A DNA stretch of 64,000 bases from assembly GCF_004297265.1 (NCBI RefSeq), contig NZ_SCUT01000039.1:29076-93075 (forward strand), read 5' to 3'. This stretch comes from Reyranella sp. (GTDB lineage: Bacteria; Pseudomonadota; Alphaproteobacteria; Reyranellales; Reyranellaceae). Below are positions 16,291 through 24,892 of this stretch, in pieces (the stretch's first letter is position 1; each line of letters starts with the position of its first letter). The notes below the pieces were generated by a model. It was not told where the DNA came from and searched no databases. It saw only the letters and a list, made by a program, of their open reading frames with translations. Made by a program: the position numbers and the translations under genes.

Positions 16291-18738
16291 TCAGAAGTCG
16301 GCCGTCAGGGAGACGTAAATGGTCCTCGGGGTGCCGCGATAGACGATGCCGCCGGTATAGCCCGACTGCCACGAACTCTCGTTGAAGAGGTTCTCGACAT
16401 TGGCCCGCAAGGCGATCGGCTTGTGGTCGACTTCGAAGCGATAGCGTGCGCCGACACCGACCAAGGTGTAGGCGGGGATGGCCTGGGTATTGGCTTCGTT
16501 GATGTACTGGCCGCTGAAGAAGTTGACCCTGCCGGTAAGTGTCAGAGCCTTCATGAAGGGTGTGTCCCATTCCGCGCCCAGCTTGAGCGTGACGTCAGGT
16601 GATGCGGGCGCTTTCATTCCGTTGAAGGTTCCGCCCGCCGTCTGCGTCAATCGGGCATTCAGCAGCATCAGGCCTCCCAGGAGACGGACCCCCTCGATCG
16701 GTTCTCCGAAGACGTTCAGTTCGATGCCCTGGTTGACCTGCTGGCCGTCCACCGAGAAGACGCTCGTCGCCGGATTGGTGATCCCGGCCGGCTGAGTGAT
16801 CTCGAACAGGCCCAGGGTGGCAGTCCATTTTCCAAAATCGACCTTGGCGCCGACCTCCAGCTGCCACGACTGCGTCGGCGCGAAGATCTGCCCCGCATTG
16901 ACGGCCGTGGTGGGTGCCGTCGGGCCCTGCTGCAGCGCCTGGATGTAGTTTCCATAGAGCGAGACATTCTGCCAGGGCTTGACGATCGCGCCGACGGCGG
17001 GCGAGAGCGCGCTCGCAAAGTAGCTGCTCGAGAGGGCGCCGGTCGTCGTGAAGTTATCGTTCTGGATCGACTGGTTGCGCGCGCCGAGCATGACCTGCAC
17101 GCGCTCGTCGAAGGCCGACAGCGTGTCCGTCAGGGCGAACGAGCCGAGCGAGGTCGCCGAGGCTTTCGGCGGGTTGTAGTTGAAAGCACCGCTGGCCGGC
17201 GCACTGGTCATGACGGGATTGTAGAGGTTGGTCGACTGGGAGAAGGCGAAGGGCAGGAACGTGCTGCCGACGACTTCCCAGTAGCCCGTGGCCACCATGG
17301 CCATCGAATGGCTGATCGGCCCGGTCTTCATCTTGCCACGGACGCCCACCTCGCCGGTCTGCTTCCAGAAAGTGCGGGAATATTGCTGCCCGGAAGCGAG
17401 GAATCTGCCCTGCGCGGTCATGTTCCGGCCAATAGTGCGCAGCCAGTTTTCGCGGAAGTAGGACTGGCCATAGGCGGCGAACGCGATCCAGTCGTTGGCG
17501 AGATCGACCTCGCCCCGCGCCATCCCGTAGACGAATTCGGTGTCGATGGTCTCCCAAGGCTGCTGTACGGCGGACATGGCATTTGGTGCGGCAGGCACCT
17601 GCTGGTTGGCCGACATGATGAAGAGCTGGTTGCCCGCCATCGTATCCTGCTTCGTGTAGCCGAAGTACGTGGCAAGTCGCACGTTGGACCCGGCATAGTC
17701 GAGCGCGAGAGCCGCGTTGCCGACCCGCTCCTTGTTGTTCTGGAGCGGCGTATAGCCGTCTCGATACAGCCCGTTGAAGCGAATGCCGAACGCGCCATCC
17801 TTGCCGAACCGCCGGCCGACATCGGCCACCGCACCGACCTGACCGCTGGTGTTGTAACTCGCGCCGGCGGAAGTGAGCGGTTGGGCACCGGCCTTCTTCG
17901 GCGACAGGTTGATCGTGCCGCCGACGGCACCGACATAACCGTTCAGGAAGGCACTCGGGCCGCGAAAGACCTCCACGCGCTCGAACGCCTCGACGGGTAC
18001 GCGGTCTTCCTGCACGAGGCCGTAGAGGCCGTCGAACGAAACGCCCCCGGCCCCAAGCAGGAACCCGCGAATGCGGAACTGGTCGAACATCGACAGGCCG
18101 TACTTGGTGGCCGCTGCGTCGTTGGCGACCACGTCGGCGATCGTCCGGGCCTGCTGGTTCTGAACGAGCGTCGACGTGTAGCTGGTGCTGGTGAACGGCG
18201 TGTCCATGGTGTCGCGATTGCCCAGGAAGCCCTCGCGTCCCCCGGTCGCGACCTGACCGCCGGCGTAAGGCGGCGGCAGGTTGTCGATCGTCGACTGTTG
18301 GTTCAGCCCCTGCACCTGGACCGCATCGAGCTGCATGGCGCCGGAGCCGGCATCCGGTGCTTTGGTGATCGTCACCGTGTTCGCGCCGGTGAAGGCAAAT
18401 GACACGCCGGTGCCGGCCAGCAGCTGCTGCAACGCCTCGCGCGGCGCGAGCATGCCGCTGACGCCGGGCGAACGGATCGTCGAGATATCGCCTGTCCTGT
18501 AGGCGAAGGAAATGCCGGTCTGATCCGCGAACCGGTCGAGCGCCGAAGCGAGAGGCTGGGCGGGAATGGCGAAACTGCGCGGCTGGCTCGACTGCGCGAG
18601 CTGCTCGCCCGCCACAGGAGGTACCACGTGGTTGTCCGCCCGTGCGGGTGCCTGCAGAAGAAGCACGGCGGCCGCCGCCACCGCGCCAGCCACGCCCCGG
18701 TGCATCTTCTTCGCAGACCCGATTTCGCTCTCACGCAT
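16291..18738 (-). CDS. TonB-dependent siderophore receptor with STN signalling domain
   Basis: An 815-residue outer-membrane receptor, FecA/FpvA-like. After the signal peptide (cleavage near APARA, about residue 34) an STN domain covers about 55-105 (SFAIPAQPLASALDRF, GMLAPREALQQLLAGTG). A plug domain follows at about 160-280 (RTIADVV, RIRGFLLG, VEVFRGPSAFLNG), then the beta-barrel, ending in Phe (SLTADF) as barrel proteins do. The start at 18738 is preceded by GAGGG at a good spacing; a start at 18705 is also possible. The STN domain and upstream fecI/fecR genes imply ligand-induced surface signalling. The siderophore is unknown. Confidence 0.92.
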   Translation of the reverse strand: MRESEIGSAKKMHRGVAGAVAAAAVLLLQAPARADNHVVPPVAGEQLAQSSQPRSFAIPAQPLASALDRFADQTGISFAYRTGDISTIRSPGVSGMLAPREALQQLLAGTGVSFAFTGANTVTITKAPDAGSGAMQLDAVQVQGLNQQSTIDNLPPPYAGGQVATGGREGFLGNRDTMDTPFTSTSYTSTLVQNQQARTIADVVANDAAATKYGLSMFDQFRIRGFLLGAGGVSFDGLYGLVQEDRVPVEAFERVEVFRGPSAFLNGYVGAVGGTINLSPKKAGAQPLTSAGASYNTSGQVGAVADVGRRFGKDGAFGIRFNGLYRDGYTPLQNNKERVGNAALALDYAGSNVRLATYFGYTKQDTMAGNQLFIMSANQQVPAAPNAMSAVQQPWETIDTEFVYGMARGEVDLANDWIAFAAYGQSYFRENWLRTIGRNMTAQGRFLASGQQYSRTFWKQTGEVGVRGKMKTGPISHSMAMVATGYWEVVGSTFLPFAFSQSTNLYNPVMTSAPASGAFNYNPPKASATSLGSFALTDTLSAFDERVQVMLGARNQSIQNDNFTTTGALSSSYFASALSPAVGAIVKPWQNVSLYGNYIQALQQGPTAPTTAVNAGQIFAPTQSWQLEVGAKVDFGKWTATLGLFEITQPAGITNPATSVFSVDGQQVNQGIELNVFGEPIEGVRLLGGLMLLNARLTQTAGGTFNGMKAPASPDVTLKLGAEWDTPFMKALTLTGRVNFFSGQYINEANTQAIPAYTLVGVGARYRFEVDHKPIALRANVENLFNESSWQSGYTGGIVYRGTPRTIYVSLTADF

Positions 18739-18872
18739 TATTCGTGCCCTCAACGCTTCACGCCGGGGCCTCGACGCGAACAAATCGAATGCGCGCGCTC
18801 CCCATCTCTAGATCGAGCGAGGCCGGCGCAACCGGTGCGGGTTTGGTATTTTTTTTGACGCCTGCGCCAGCG

Positions 18873-19898
18873 TCAGCGCACGATCGTCAAGTAGTTGGTG
18901 ACGCGCGTGACCGAGAGGCCATGAGTGGCGGCGATCGCATCGATGCCGCCGTCGAGGTCGGCCAGTGCAACCCGCGCCGTCACCGCGCTGTCGCTGGATC
19001 TGGCTCCCATCAGGACGATCCTGCCCCTGTGGTAGCGACCGATTTCCGCCAGGGCCTCCGCCAGCGGACGACCGCGGATGACGATGGAGCCATGACGCCA
19101 GGCCGTCGCCGCACCAGCATCGAGCGTACGGACGGGGCCCGGAGCCTCACCGCGGCGGTAGCTCACCTGCTGTCCCGCCTCGACCATCGCGTCGCGTTCC
19201 GATGGCATCGAAGCGGAGGCCCCGTCGGGAGACTTAACCCGCACGATGCCTTCGGTAACCGTCACCGTTGCCCCACCGTCCACCTCCCTGACCGCGAACG
19301 CGGTGCCAATGGCGGTTGTCCGGCCATCCGCCGCCACGACGTCGAAGGGGCGTGCTGCATCCTTCTGGACTTCGAACAAGGCCTCGCCCTGCAGCAGCTT
19401 CACGCGGCGGCGCTCTCCGGTGTAGGCGATGTCGATGGCCGTATCGGTGTTGAGCCAGGCGATCGATCCGTCGGGCAGAGACACCATCCGCTGTTCGCCG
19501 GTCGCCGTGCTGTGGTCGGCCAGCAATCTCGCAGGCAGGCGCGAGGTCTCGGGACCGAAGACGAAGAGCAAAAGGCAGGCCGCCGCCAGCCCGGAGACGA
19601 TCGAACCGGTCTGCCGCCAGGGCCGCCGAGGCCGGGGCTGAGGCGACGTCTCGAGCCGTCGCTCGCGGCCCCTCGGCGCGAAAGCGGGTTCGAGCGGGCC
19701 GATATCGGACCAAAGGCTGCCGAGTTCTTCGTAGGCAGCACGATGACGCGGATCGGCATCGCGCCACGCCTTGAAGCGGGCATCCTCTTCCGACGACAGA
19801 TTCCCGGCCCCATGACGCAGAAACCAGTCCTGCGCCGCGGCGTCGATTTCGTCGGCGTTTCTGTGTCGGTTGCCTTGCTCGGTCACTTCTGGCTGCAC
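18873..19898 (-). CDS. FecR family anti-sigma factor
   Basis: A 341-residue membrane-spanning anti-sigma regulator. The N-terminal cytoplasmic DUF4880-type part (QDWFLRHG, FKAWRDADPRHRAAYEEL) binds the sigma factor. One transmembrane helix lies near 100-117 (GLAAACLLLFVFG). The periplasmic FecR domain (LPDGSIAWLNTDTAI, LLQGEALFEV) is followed by a C-terminal STN-like portion that would contact the receptor. It is 42 bases downstream of the sigma gene and upstream of the TonB receptor. Confidence 0.93.
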   Translation of the reverse strand: MQPEVTEQGNRHRNADEIDAAAQDWFLRHGAGNLSSEEDARFKAWRDADPRHRAAYEELGSLWSDIGPLEPAFAPRGRERRLETSPQPRPRRPWRQTGSIVSGLAAACLLLFVFGPETSRLPARLLADHSTATGEQRMVSLPDGSIAWLNTDTAIDIAYTGERRRVKLLQGEALFEVQKDAARPFDVVAADGRTTAIGTAFAVREVDGGATVTVTEGIVRVKSPDGASASMPSERDAMVEAGQQVSYRRGEAPGPVRTLDAGAATAWRHGSIVIRGRPLAEALAEIGRYHRGRIVLMGARSSDSAVTARVALADLDGGIDAIAATHGLSVTRVTNYLTIVR

Positions 19899-19940
19899 GC
19901 TCTTTCGCCTGGTCCCCCATCCTATAGACGAGTGAGCCCG

Positions 19941-20483
19941 CTACTTCCTGTGCGTCCCGCTGCCGGAGTTCGGTTCGGCGGCGCGGAAGCGACGGCGCGC
20001 CCGCATTAGCGTGTCCATGGCGAGCTTCAGATCCCGGTAAACCGTCGTAGCCCCGAGCCCGAGAATGGCCGCGATCTCGGCCTGGGACCTGGCCTCATAC
20101 CGATGCAGATGGAAGACTTGGCGGCAGCGCTCGGGAAGATCGGCAATCGCGGCCTCGAGATGTCGCAGCTCGTCTCGCGCCAGAGCGTGGCGCTCGGGCG
20201 TGAGTTCGTCTCTCTGTTGCCAGACCGTGCCGCCGGATTCGGCCAGGATGACGCCCCGTCGGCCCTCGACGCGCAGATGGTCGGTCGCGAGGTTGGAGGC
20301 CACGCCGAATACATAGGCCTTGCGGTCACGAATCTCCGAATGATCGGTGACGCCCATCAGCTTCAAGTAGAGATCGTGGGCAATGTCGGAGGCAAGCTGC
20401 ACCGAGCCGAGCCTTTTCGCGAGAAAGCGCTGCAACTCCCACTCATGCTCGCGATATGCCTGCAACAGCGCCGATTTCTGCAT
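19941..20483 (-). CDS. ECF RNA polymerase sigma factor, FecI type
   Basis: A 180-residue ECF sigma factor. Region 2 is seen as ASDIAHDLYLKLMG through AYVFGVASNLATDHLR (about 30-77), and region 4 as LPERCRQVFHLHR and AEIAAILGLGATTVYRDL (about 115-155), with the recognition helix in the latter. With FecR and the TonB receptor it makes a complete cell-surface signalling module for ferric-siderophore uptake. A direct repeat with possible Fur-type function lies 42 bases upstream of its start. Confidence 0.93.
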   Translation of the reverse strand: MQKSALLQAYREHEWELQRFLAKRLGSVQLASDIAHDLYLKLMGVTDHSEIRDRKAYVFGVASNLATDHLRVEGRRGVILAESGGTVWQQRDELTPERHALARDELRHLEAAIADLPERCRQVFHLHRYEARSQAEIAAILGLGATTVYRDLKLAMDTLMRARRRFRAAEPNSGSGTHRK

Positions 20484-20524
20484 CTGCCTACGCCCCTGCC
20501 CCCGGCGTCGGGGCGCAAGCTACA

Positions 20525-20549
20525 TCAATTGCGAATTACTATCAATTGC
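20525..20549. promoter_or_regulatory. Direct repeat upstream of the fecI-type gene, possible iron-responsive operator
   Basis: TCAATTGC occurs twice (20525-20532 and 20542-20549), 17 bases apart, in an AT-rich island 42 bases upstream of the sigma gene start. On the minus strand TTGATA (20540-20545) with TAGCTT 17 bases on (20517-20522) is a passable promoter that the repeat overlaps. Fur control is expected for such loci, but this is not a clean Fur consensus. Confidence 0.35.
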
Positions 20550-20572
20550 TGCACACAGATGATGTTGGCACC

Positions 20573-20722
20573 TCACCACGGCACCGGATCGCCGCGGTGA
20601 TCGAAGAAGCCGCCGTTGCTGCCGAGCGGCAGACGGTCGATCACCTCGAGCAGCCGGAAAGGGTGAGACCACTCCAGAGGCTCGATCGTGGCCGTCTCCT
20701 CCCTCGCTCGGCGCAAGACCAA
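20573..20722 (-). other. Coding-like short frame downstream of the repeat protein
   Basis: This minus-strand frame of about 49 residues ends in TGA at 20573. It reads like real protein, with GC-rich third positions and segments such as TATIEPLEWSHPF, LLEVIDRLPLGSN and FFDHRGDPVPW. No ATG is present; TTG at 20722 or 20716 are the only candidate starts and neither has a good ribosome site. It begins about 17 bases after the stop of the 1,329-residue gene. It could be a tiny downstream gene or the 3' remnant of a lost gene. The rest of 20484-20738 holds only the repeat described upstream of the sigma gene. Confidence 0.25.
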
Positions 20723-20738
20723 GACTGTGTGCGAACGC

Positions 20739-23700
20739 TCAGCCGTTTGGCTGGGTGAGCAGGTTCTGGACGTCGGCCCCGGCCATCGTATCCGTGACGC
20801 GGGTCCCGCCTGAGTGGTACGTGTAAGTCAGGTCGCTGGCGTCTGACAGGTGGATCCCGAACAGCGTGACCACCGCATTGAGACCGCCGCTGGTCAGCGT
20901 CAGCTGATTCGTCGACGAATTCCAGTTCTTGGTCACGGAGGCATCGTAGGCGATGCTGAAGAAGTCGATAATTCCAGTCGACACCGCGAAGCCGGAAACG
21001 ACAACGTCGCCGGCGGAGGAGTTGCCCACTTCGACAATGCTGCTCGTGGCATTGATATTGACGTTACCCTGACCGCCACTATCAAATCTCACAAGGCCAC
21101 CGTCCAGTTGGACGCCGCTTGCCACGGCGCTCGTATGGATGAACATCTCGCCGCCCGCGCTGATGGTGGCATCGTTCACGATCGTGCCCGCATCCCAGGC
21201 CCAGAGCGCGCCGCCAGATGAGACCTGGGTGCCGGTGGCGCTGGCACCAGAGTAAACGTATTGAAGTGCGTCAGACGCCTGGATCGACGTCGAGGTCGCC
21301 GTCGTCCCCGTGCCCCAGACATTTTGCTGGCCACCGGCATGCACTTGAACAAGATTGGTACTTGCCCCTGAATACACATGCTGAGCGCCACCATTCAGCG
21401 TCGTCAAGAAAGCGGAAGCGCCGGCTCCCCAGACCTTCTCCTCGGAGCCAGCATTCATCGTATTGTGGAACGAATAGCCCCCTGCATCGACTTGCAATTC
21501 GGTCCCGACCAATAGCGTCAAATAGCCTGCGCTGCCGCCAGAGTAGATTGTTGCGATGCCGCTGCCGGGTTGAAACGTCCCACCGCCGACCACCCCGCCT
21601 GAGTGAACGAGGATATTGCCGCCAGATACGGTCGGCCCACCGGTGCCAGGGCTGTCGAGGGTCAAACCAGAACCCACGGAGCCGCCGGACGACACATGGA
21701 CGGTGCCACCGGCGTATATTGTGGTATTCAACGCGTATCCGCCGCTTTCCACGACTTGGTTGCCGCCGCTCAGCACGGTCGTGCTCAAAGCCCAGCCGGC
21801 GCTCTTTATGTGCTGATAGGCGCCCGCGTTGAGCGTCATGCCGAGCGCCGTAGCGCTGGTGGCGTAACCACCGCCGCCCACGACCTGTGTGCCGCCGCCG
21901 TTGACCGAGCCGCCGGAGATGGTGCCGTAGACGTAGTCGTGTCCACCATTGGCAATCGTCGTATCGCTAGCCGTCGTGCCAGACCATACCTGATGTTCTC
22001 CGATGACGATCGATCCGATGTCGCCGGTTCCTCCGGCCAGGTACATGACGCCACCCGCGCTGATCATCGTGGCGCTCGCCGTACCGCCCGAGTTGACGGC
22101 CACATGACCACCGTTTGAGATGATGAGGCCGGTGCTCGTTTGAGGCGCATTGACGTAGAGTGTGGTGTTGCTGACGACCGCACCCTGCTGGACGGTAAAG
22201 CTCTGCACGACGCTGGCGCTGTTCAGCGGGTTGGCGAATCCACTGTCGGTCGGCAGGAACTCCTGCATCTGTACAGTGTAGGTGCCGTTGGCGAACTGGA
22301 TCGGCGCATCCGTCGCCCAGACGCCGTCGCTGTCAGCCGTCGCCGTCGTATAGTAGATCGTACTCTCGCCCGTGCCGCTGCTCGACAGCCCCTCGGTCGG
22401 CAACGAGCCTGTGGTCGCGGTAAAGACCAGTCGGGCGATGTTGTCGCCGTTGGTCTTGTTCGTATAGGCGCTGACGAAACTGCTGCTTAGGGCAGCCCGT
22501 TGCTGCACGGCGGCGCTGTCGGCACCGTTCCAGCCGAAGACGAGCCCGCCATTATAGACCGTCACGGGATTTGTAACGGGAATGGTGCGCGTGGTGTTGC
22601 TGCTCACGACCGTTTGGGACGTCTGAACGTTCCAGACCTGATATGCTTCCAGAAAGGGGGCTCCAGTCCCCTCGGTGTAGCCGGGACGCATTCCGACGAG
22701 AGGAGCGAAAGGCTGCAAATAGACATCCGGCGCAGCTGCAGACAGGGGGACAACCGTCATCAGGGACGGATCGAGGCTGTTGTTTCCACCGTTCTGGAAG
22801 TTGACCTGTACCAGTGCGCCGTTGCCGGAAATGTACTGCTGGCCGCTGACGTCAGTGCCTGCCGAGAACACACCGCTGACGGTGGCAAGACCGTCGATCG
22901 CCAAGGCGCCGGCCTGTCCGGTATAGGCTGGATTGAGGATCAGACCGCCGGAGTTGACCGTTTCATAGAGGTTGAAGACCTTGTGCGCGGCGGTGCCGGA
23001 CGAACCGACCTCGAGCTGGTACCACGACACGCCGGCCGAACCCACTGGCAAGCCAGTGATCTGGATGATGCCGGGGTTGTTGTCGCCCGTCCACGCAGCA
23101 GAGAAACTACTGCCGCTGCCTGTGATCGTATAGTTGGCTCCGTAGTGCTCGGCGCTGGCGAAGGAGCCTCCGCTGTGCACCAGTGGCACACGCACGTCTT
23201 CCTGGACGATGTTGGACACTACGCTCTTGAGCACGATCGTAACGGGCGTACCGGGATCGAGAGACATCGCGCCGATGCCAAAATCGAACTGGTGCATGGG
23301 CCCGCCAGTGACGATCTGGTTAGGGGCCTGATAGGTGCCGGCACTTATGAAATTGTTGATGGTTTGCGAGGTGTAGCCTGCCGGCTGTTCGTTGTCGGCG
23401 AACAGCGTGACGGTGATATCGTTGGAGTCTATGGCGTGCCCGGAACCATCGGACACATTGATGAGAGGGCCGACGTCGAAGGCTCGCGTCAGGAAGTCCG
23501 AATACCCGTTGCCGTAGGAATTGGTGTGCTCGAAGAAGACCTTGGCATAGGGATCGTGGAAGCTGCCGCTGGCCGATGTCACCGCCCCGTCCCCGGAAGA
23601 GATCGCTCCTCCGAAGGCGTAGGTTGGATCCTGGTTCCATTCCTTGTTCAGGATGATGGACCCTGAGACGTGTGAGTTCTGCGACGTGGCGGTGGCATTC

Positions 23701-24728
23701 CAGTATCCGGCCGTGAAGCCTGCAATGAAGTCGCGCAGCACCGCGCCCCACTGGTTGTTGGCTCCGGTGTTCATGCTCAGCGTCGTCGTACTGCCGGTAC
23801 CGTTGCCGGCGGAGAGGCCGCTGACAGTCGCATTGCCCAGCGTCATGTAGATGCTGTTGGCCAGGTCGTCCGGGCTGATCGTGATGGTGCCCCGGATCTG
23901 GCTGGTATCGTCGGGAGTCAGCTTGAAATTGACGCCGTCGAAGGTGACATCGTAGGCGTAGAAACCGGCGTTGTGCCAGACGCTACTGGCGTCTTTTGCA
24001 CCATTGAAATAGCCGGCGATCTGGATCTGGCCAGGGTCGCCTGACGTCGTGGCCGACGAAGTGGTCCCGCTGTGGAGCGAGGAAACGTAGCTGTCCCATT
24101 GCCCGGTTGAATAGGTGGTGCCGGCGACATTGTTGGCGATCGCCGTGGCCGGCGAGATCGCCATCCGAGGCTGCGGGGTCGCATATCCTCCGTTATTGAT
24201 GGCGGAGAAATACTGGATACTGCCGGAGCCACCGGCGCTGGCGAGCGCGTACCAGATGCCACCACTATCGCTGACGGTGCCTCCGCTTATGTGGTAGCCG
24301 CGCGAGGCGCTGGTTGCCGGCGAGACGCCCGAATAGACGACCTCGATGCCCATCGGGATGCCGAAGCCCTCGATGCTCGTGAGATTGCCCGCATCGGCGG
24401 CGGCCGGCGTAAAGCTCACCTCGAAGCTGTCGTAGCGATAGTTCAGCGCCTCGGCACTGGTCGACGGCCCCGTCGGAACGATATCGGCCTCGTTGCTGAT
24501 CTTCGTATCGACGGAGTTCCCGGTGCCGGGGTCCGAATCCGTGCTCTGCAGGATGAAATAGATCTTCTGACCCGCCCCCGTGGGGCTTACGGTGACGCTG
24601 GAGCCGGTGAGCTTTGCCCATGTCGGGTTGGCACCGCCCGCATCGAAATAAACGGCCCAGCCGGTAACGCCTCCTGACGAGAGTTGCGCCTGCATGGCGC
24701 TCGTAAGAACGATCTTTACATCCGGCAT
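20739..24728 (-). CDS. Large secreted-type protein: glucanase-like N-terminus plus AIDA-type repeats
   Basis: A 1,329-residue glycine/serine/threonine-rich protein. Residues 1 to about 480 resemble the GH64/thaumatin-like beta-1,3-glucanase fold in phrases such as IEGFGIPMGIEVVY, IQIAGYFNG, NQWGAVLRDFIAGFTAGY and DPYAKVFFEHTNSYGNGYSD; this is tentative. About 490-850 is beta-rich with no clear match. Residues 851 to about 1240 are degenerate 18-20-residue repeats of the form SGG-A--T-I--GG, like AIDA-I/hemagglutinin repeats. The last 85 residues (GIIDFFSIAYDAS onward) form a cap. There is no signal peptide and no autotransporter barrel, so type I secretion or another leaderless route is likely. 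The ATG at 24728 is preferred over an upstream TTG. G+C looks lower than in neighbouring genes. Confidence 0.7.
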   Translation of the reverse strand: MPDVKIVLTSAMQAQLSSGGVTGWAVYFDAGGANPTWAKLTGSSVTVSPTGAGQKIYFILQSTDSDPGTGNSVDTKISNEADIVPTGPSTSAEALNYRYDSFEVSFTPAAADAGNLTSIEGFGIPMGIEVVYSGVSPATSASRGYHISGGTVSDSGGIWYALASAGGSGSIQYFSAINNGGYATPQPRMAISPATAIANNVAGTTYSTGQWDSYVSSLHSGTTSSATTSGDPGQIQIAGYFNGAKDASSVWHNAGFYAYDVTFDGVNFKLTPDDTSQIRGTITISPDDLANSIYMTLGNATVSGLSAGNGTGSTTTLSMNTGANNQWGAVLRDFIAGFTAGYWNATATSQNSHVSGSIILNKEWNQDPTYAFGGAISSGDGAVTSASGSFHDPYAKVFFEHTNSYGNGYSDFLTRAFDVGPLINVSDGSGHAIDSNDITVTLFADNEQPAGYTSQTINNFISAGTYQAPNQIVTGGPMHQFDFGIGAMSLDPGTPVTIVLKSVVSNIVQEDVRVPLVHSGGSFASAEHYGANYTITGSGSSFSAAWTGDNNPGIIQITGLPVGSAGVSWYQLEVGSSGTAAHKVFNLYETVNSGGLILNPAYTGQAGALAIDGLATVSGVFSAGTDVSGQQYISGNGALVQVNFQNGGNNSLDPSLMTVVPLSAAAPDVYLQPFAPLVGMRPGYTEGTGAPFLEAYQVWNVQTSQTVVSSNTTRTIPVTNPVTVYNGGLVFGWNGADSAAVQQRAALSSSFVSAYTNKTNGDNIARLVFTATTGSLPTEGLSSSGTGESTIYYTTATADSDGVWATDAPIQFANGTYTVQMQEFLPTDSGFANPLNSASVVQSFTVQQGAVVSNTTLYVNAPQTSTGLIISNGGHVAVNSGGTASATMISAGGVMYLAGGTGDIGSIVIGEHQVWSGTTASDTTIANGGHDYVYGTISGGSVNGGGTQVVGGGGYATSATALGMTLNAGAYQHIKSAGWALSTTVLSGGNQVVESGGYALNTTIYAGGTVHVSSGGSVGSGLTLDSPGTGGPTVSGGNILVHSGGVVGGGTFQPGSGIATIYSGGSAGYLTLLVGTELQVDAGGYSFHNTMNAGSEEKVWGAGASAFLTTLNGGAQHVYSGASTNLVQVHAGGQQNVWGTGTTATSTSIQASDALQYVYSGASATGTQVSSGGALWAWDAGTIVNDATISAGGEMFIHTSAVASGVQLDGGLVRFDSGGQGNVNINATSSIVEVGNSSAGDVVVSGFAVSTGIIDFFSIAYDASVTKNWNSSTNQLTLTSGGLNAVVTLFGIHLSDASDLTYTYHSGGTRVTDTMAGADVQNLLTQPNG

Positions 24729-24892
24729 GCGTGCCCCGCGCTCAGGATGGCTCGAGAGGAGCCTTCCTGCACAGTTCCCCGCGCCACAATGTATCAACAG
24801 ACTCAGTGAGAAAACTAAAATCTATTCAATGTAAGAGGCTCTCCTGGCGTCGTGGCGAAGAGTCTCGCCGCCTTCCTGTCCGCTTTTGAGAA

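Noticed and set aside
20739..24728. Classical autotransporter adhesin.
   Set aside because: The AIDA-like repeats are not followed by a translocator barrel; the C-terminus is a short cap domain, and no signal peptide is present.
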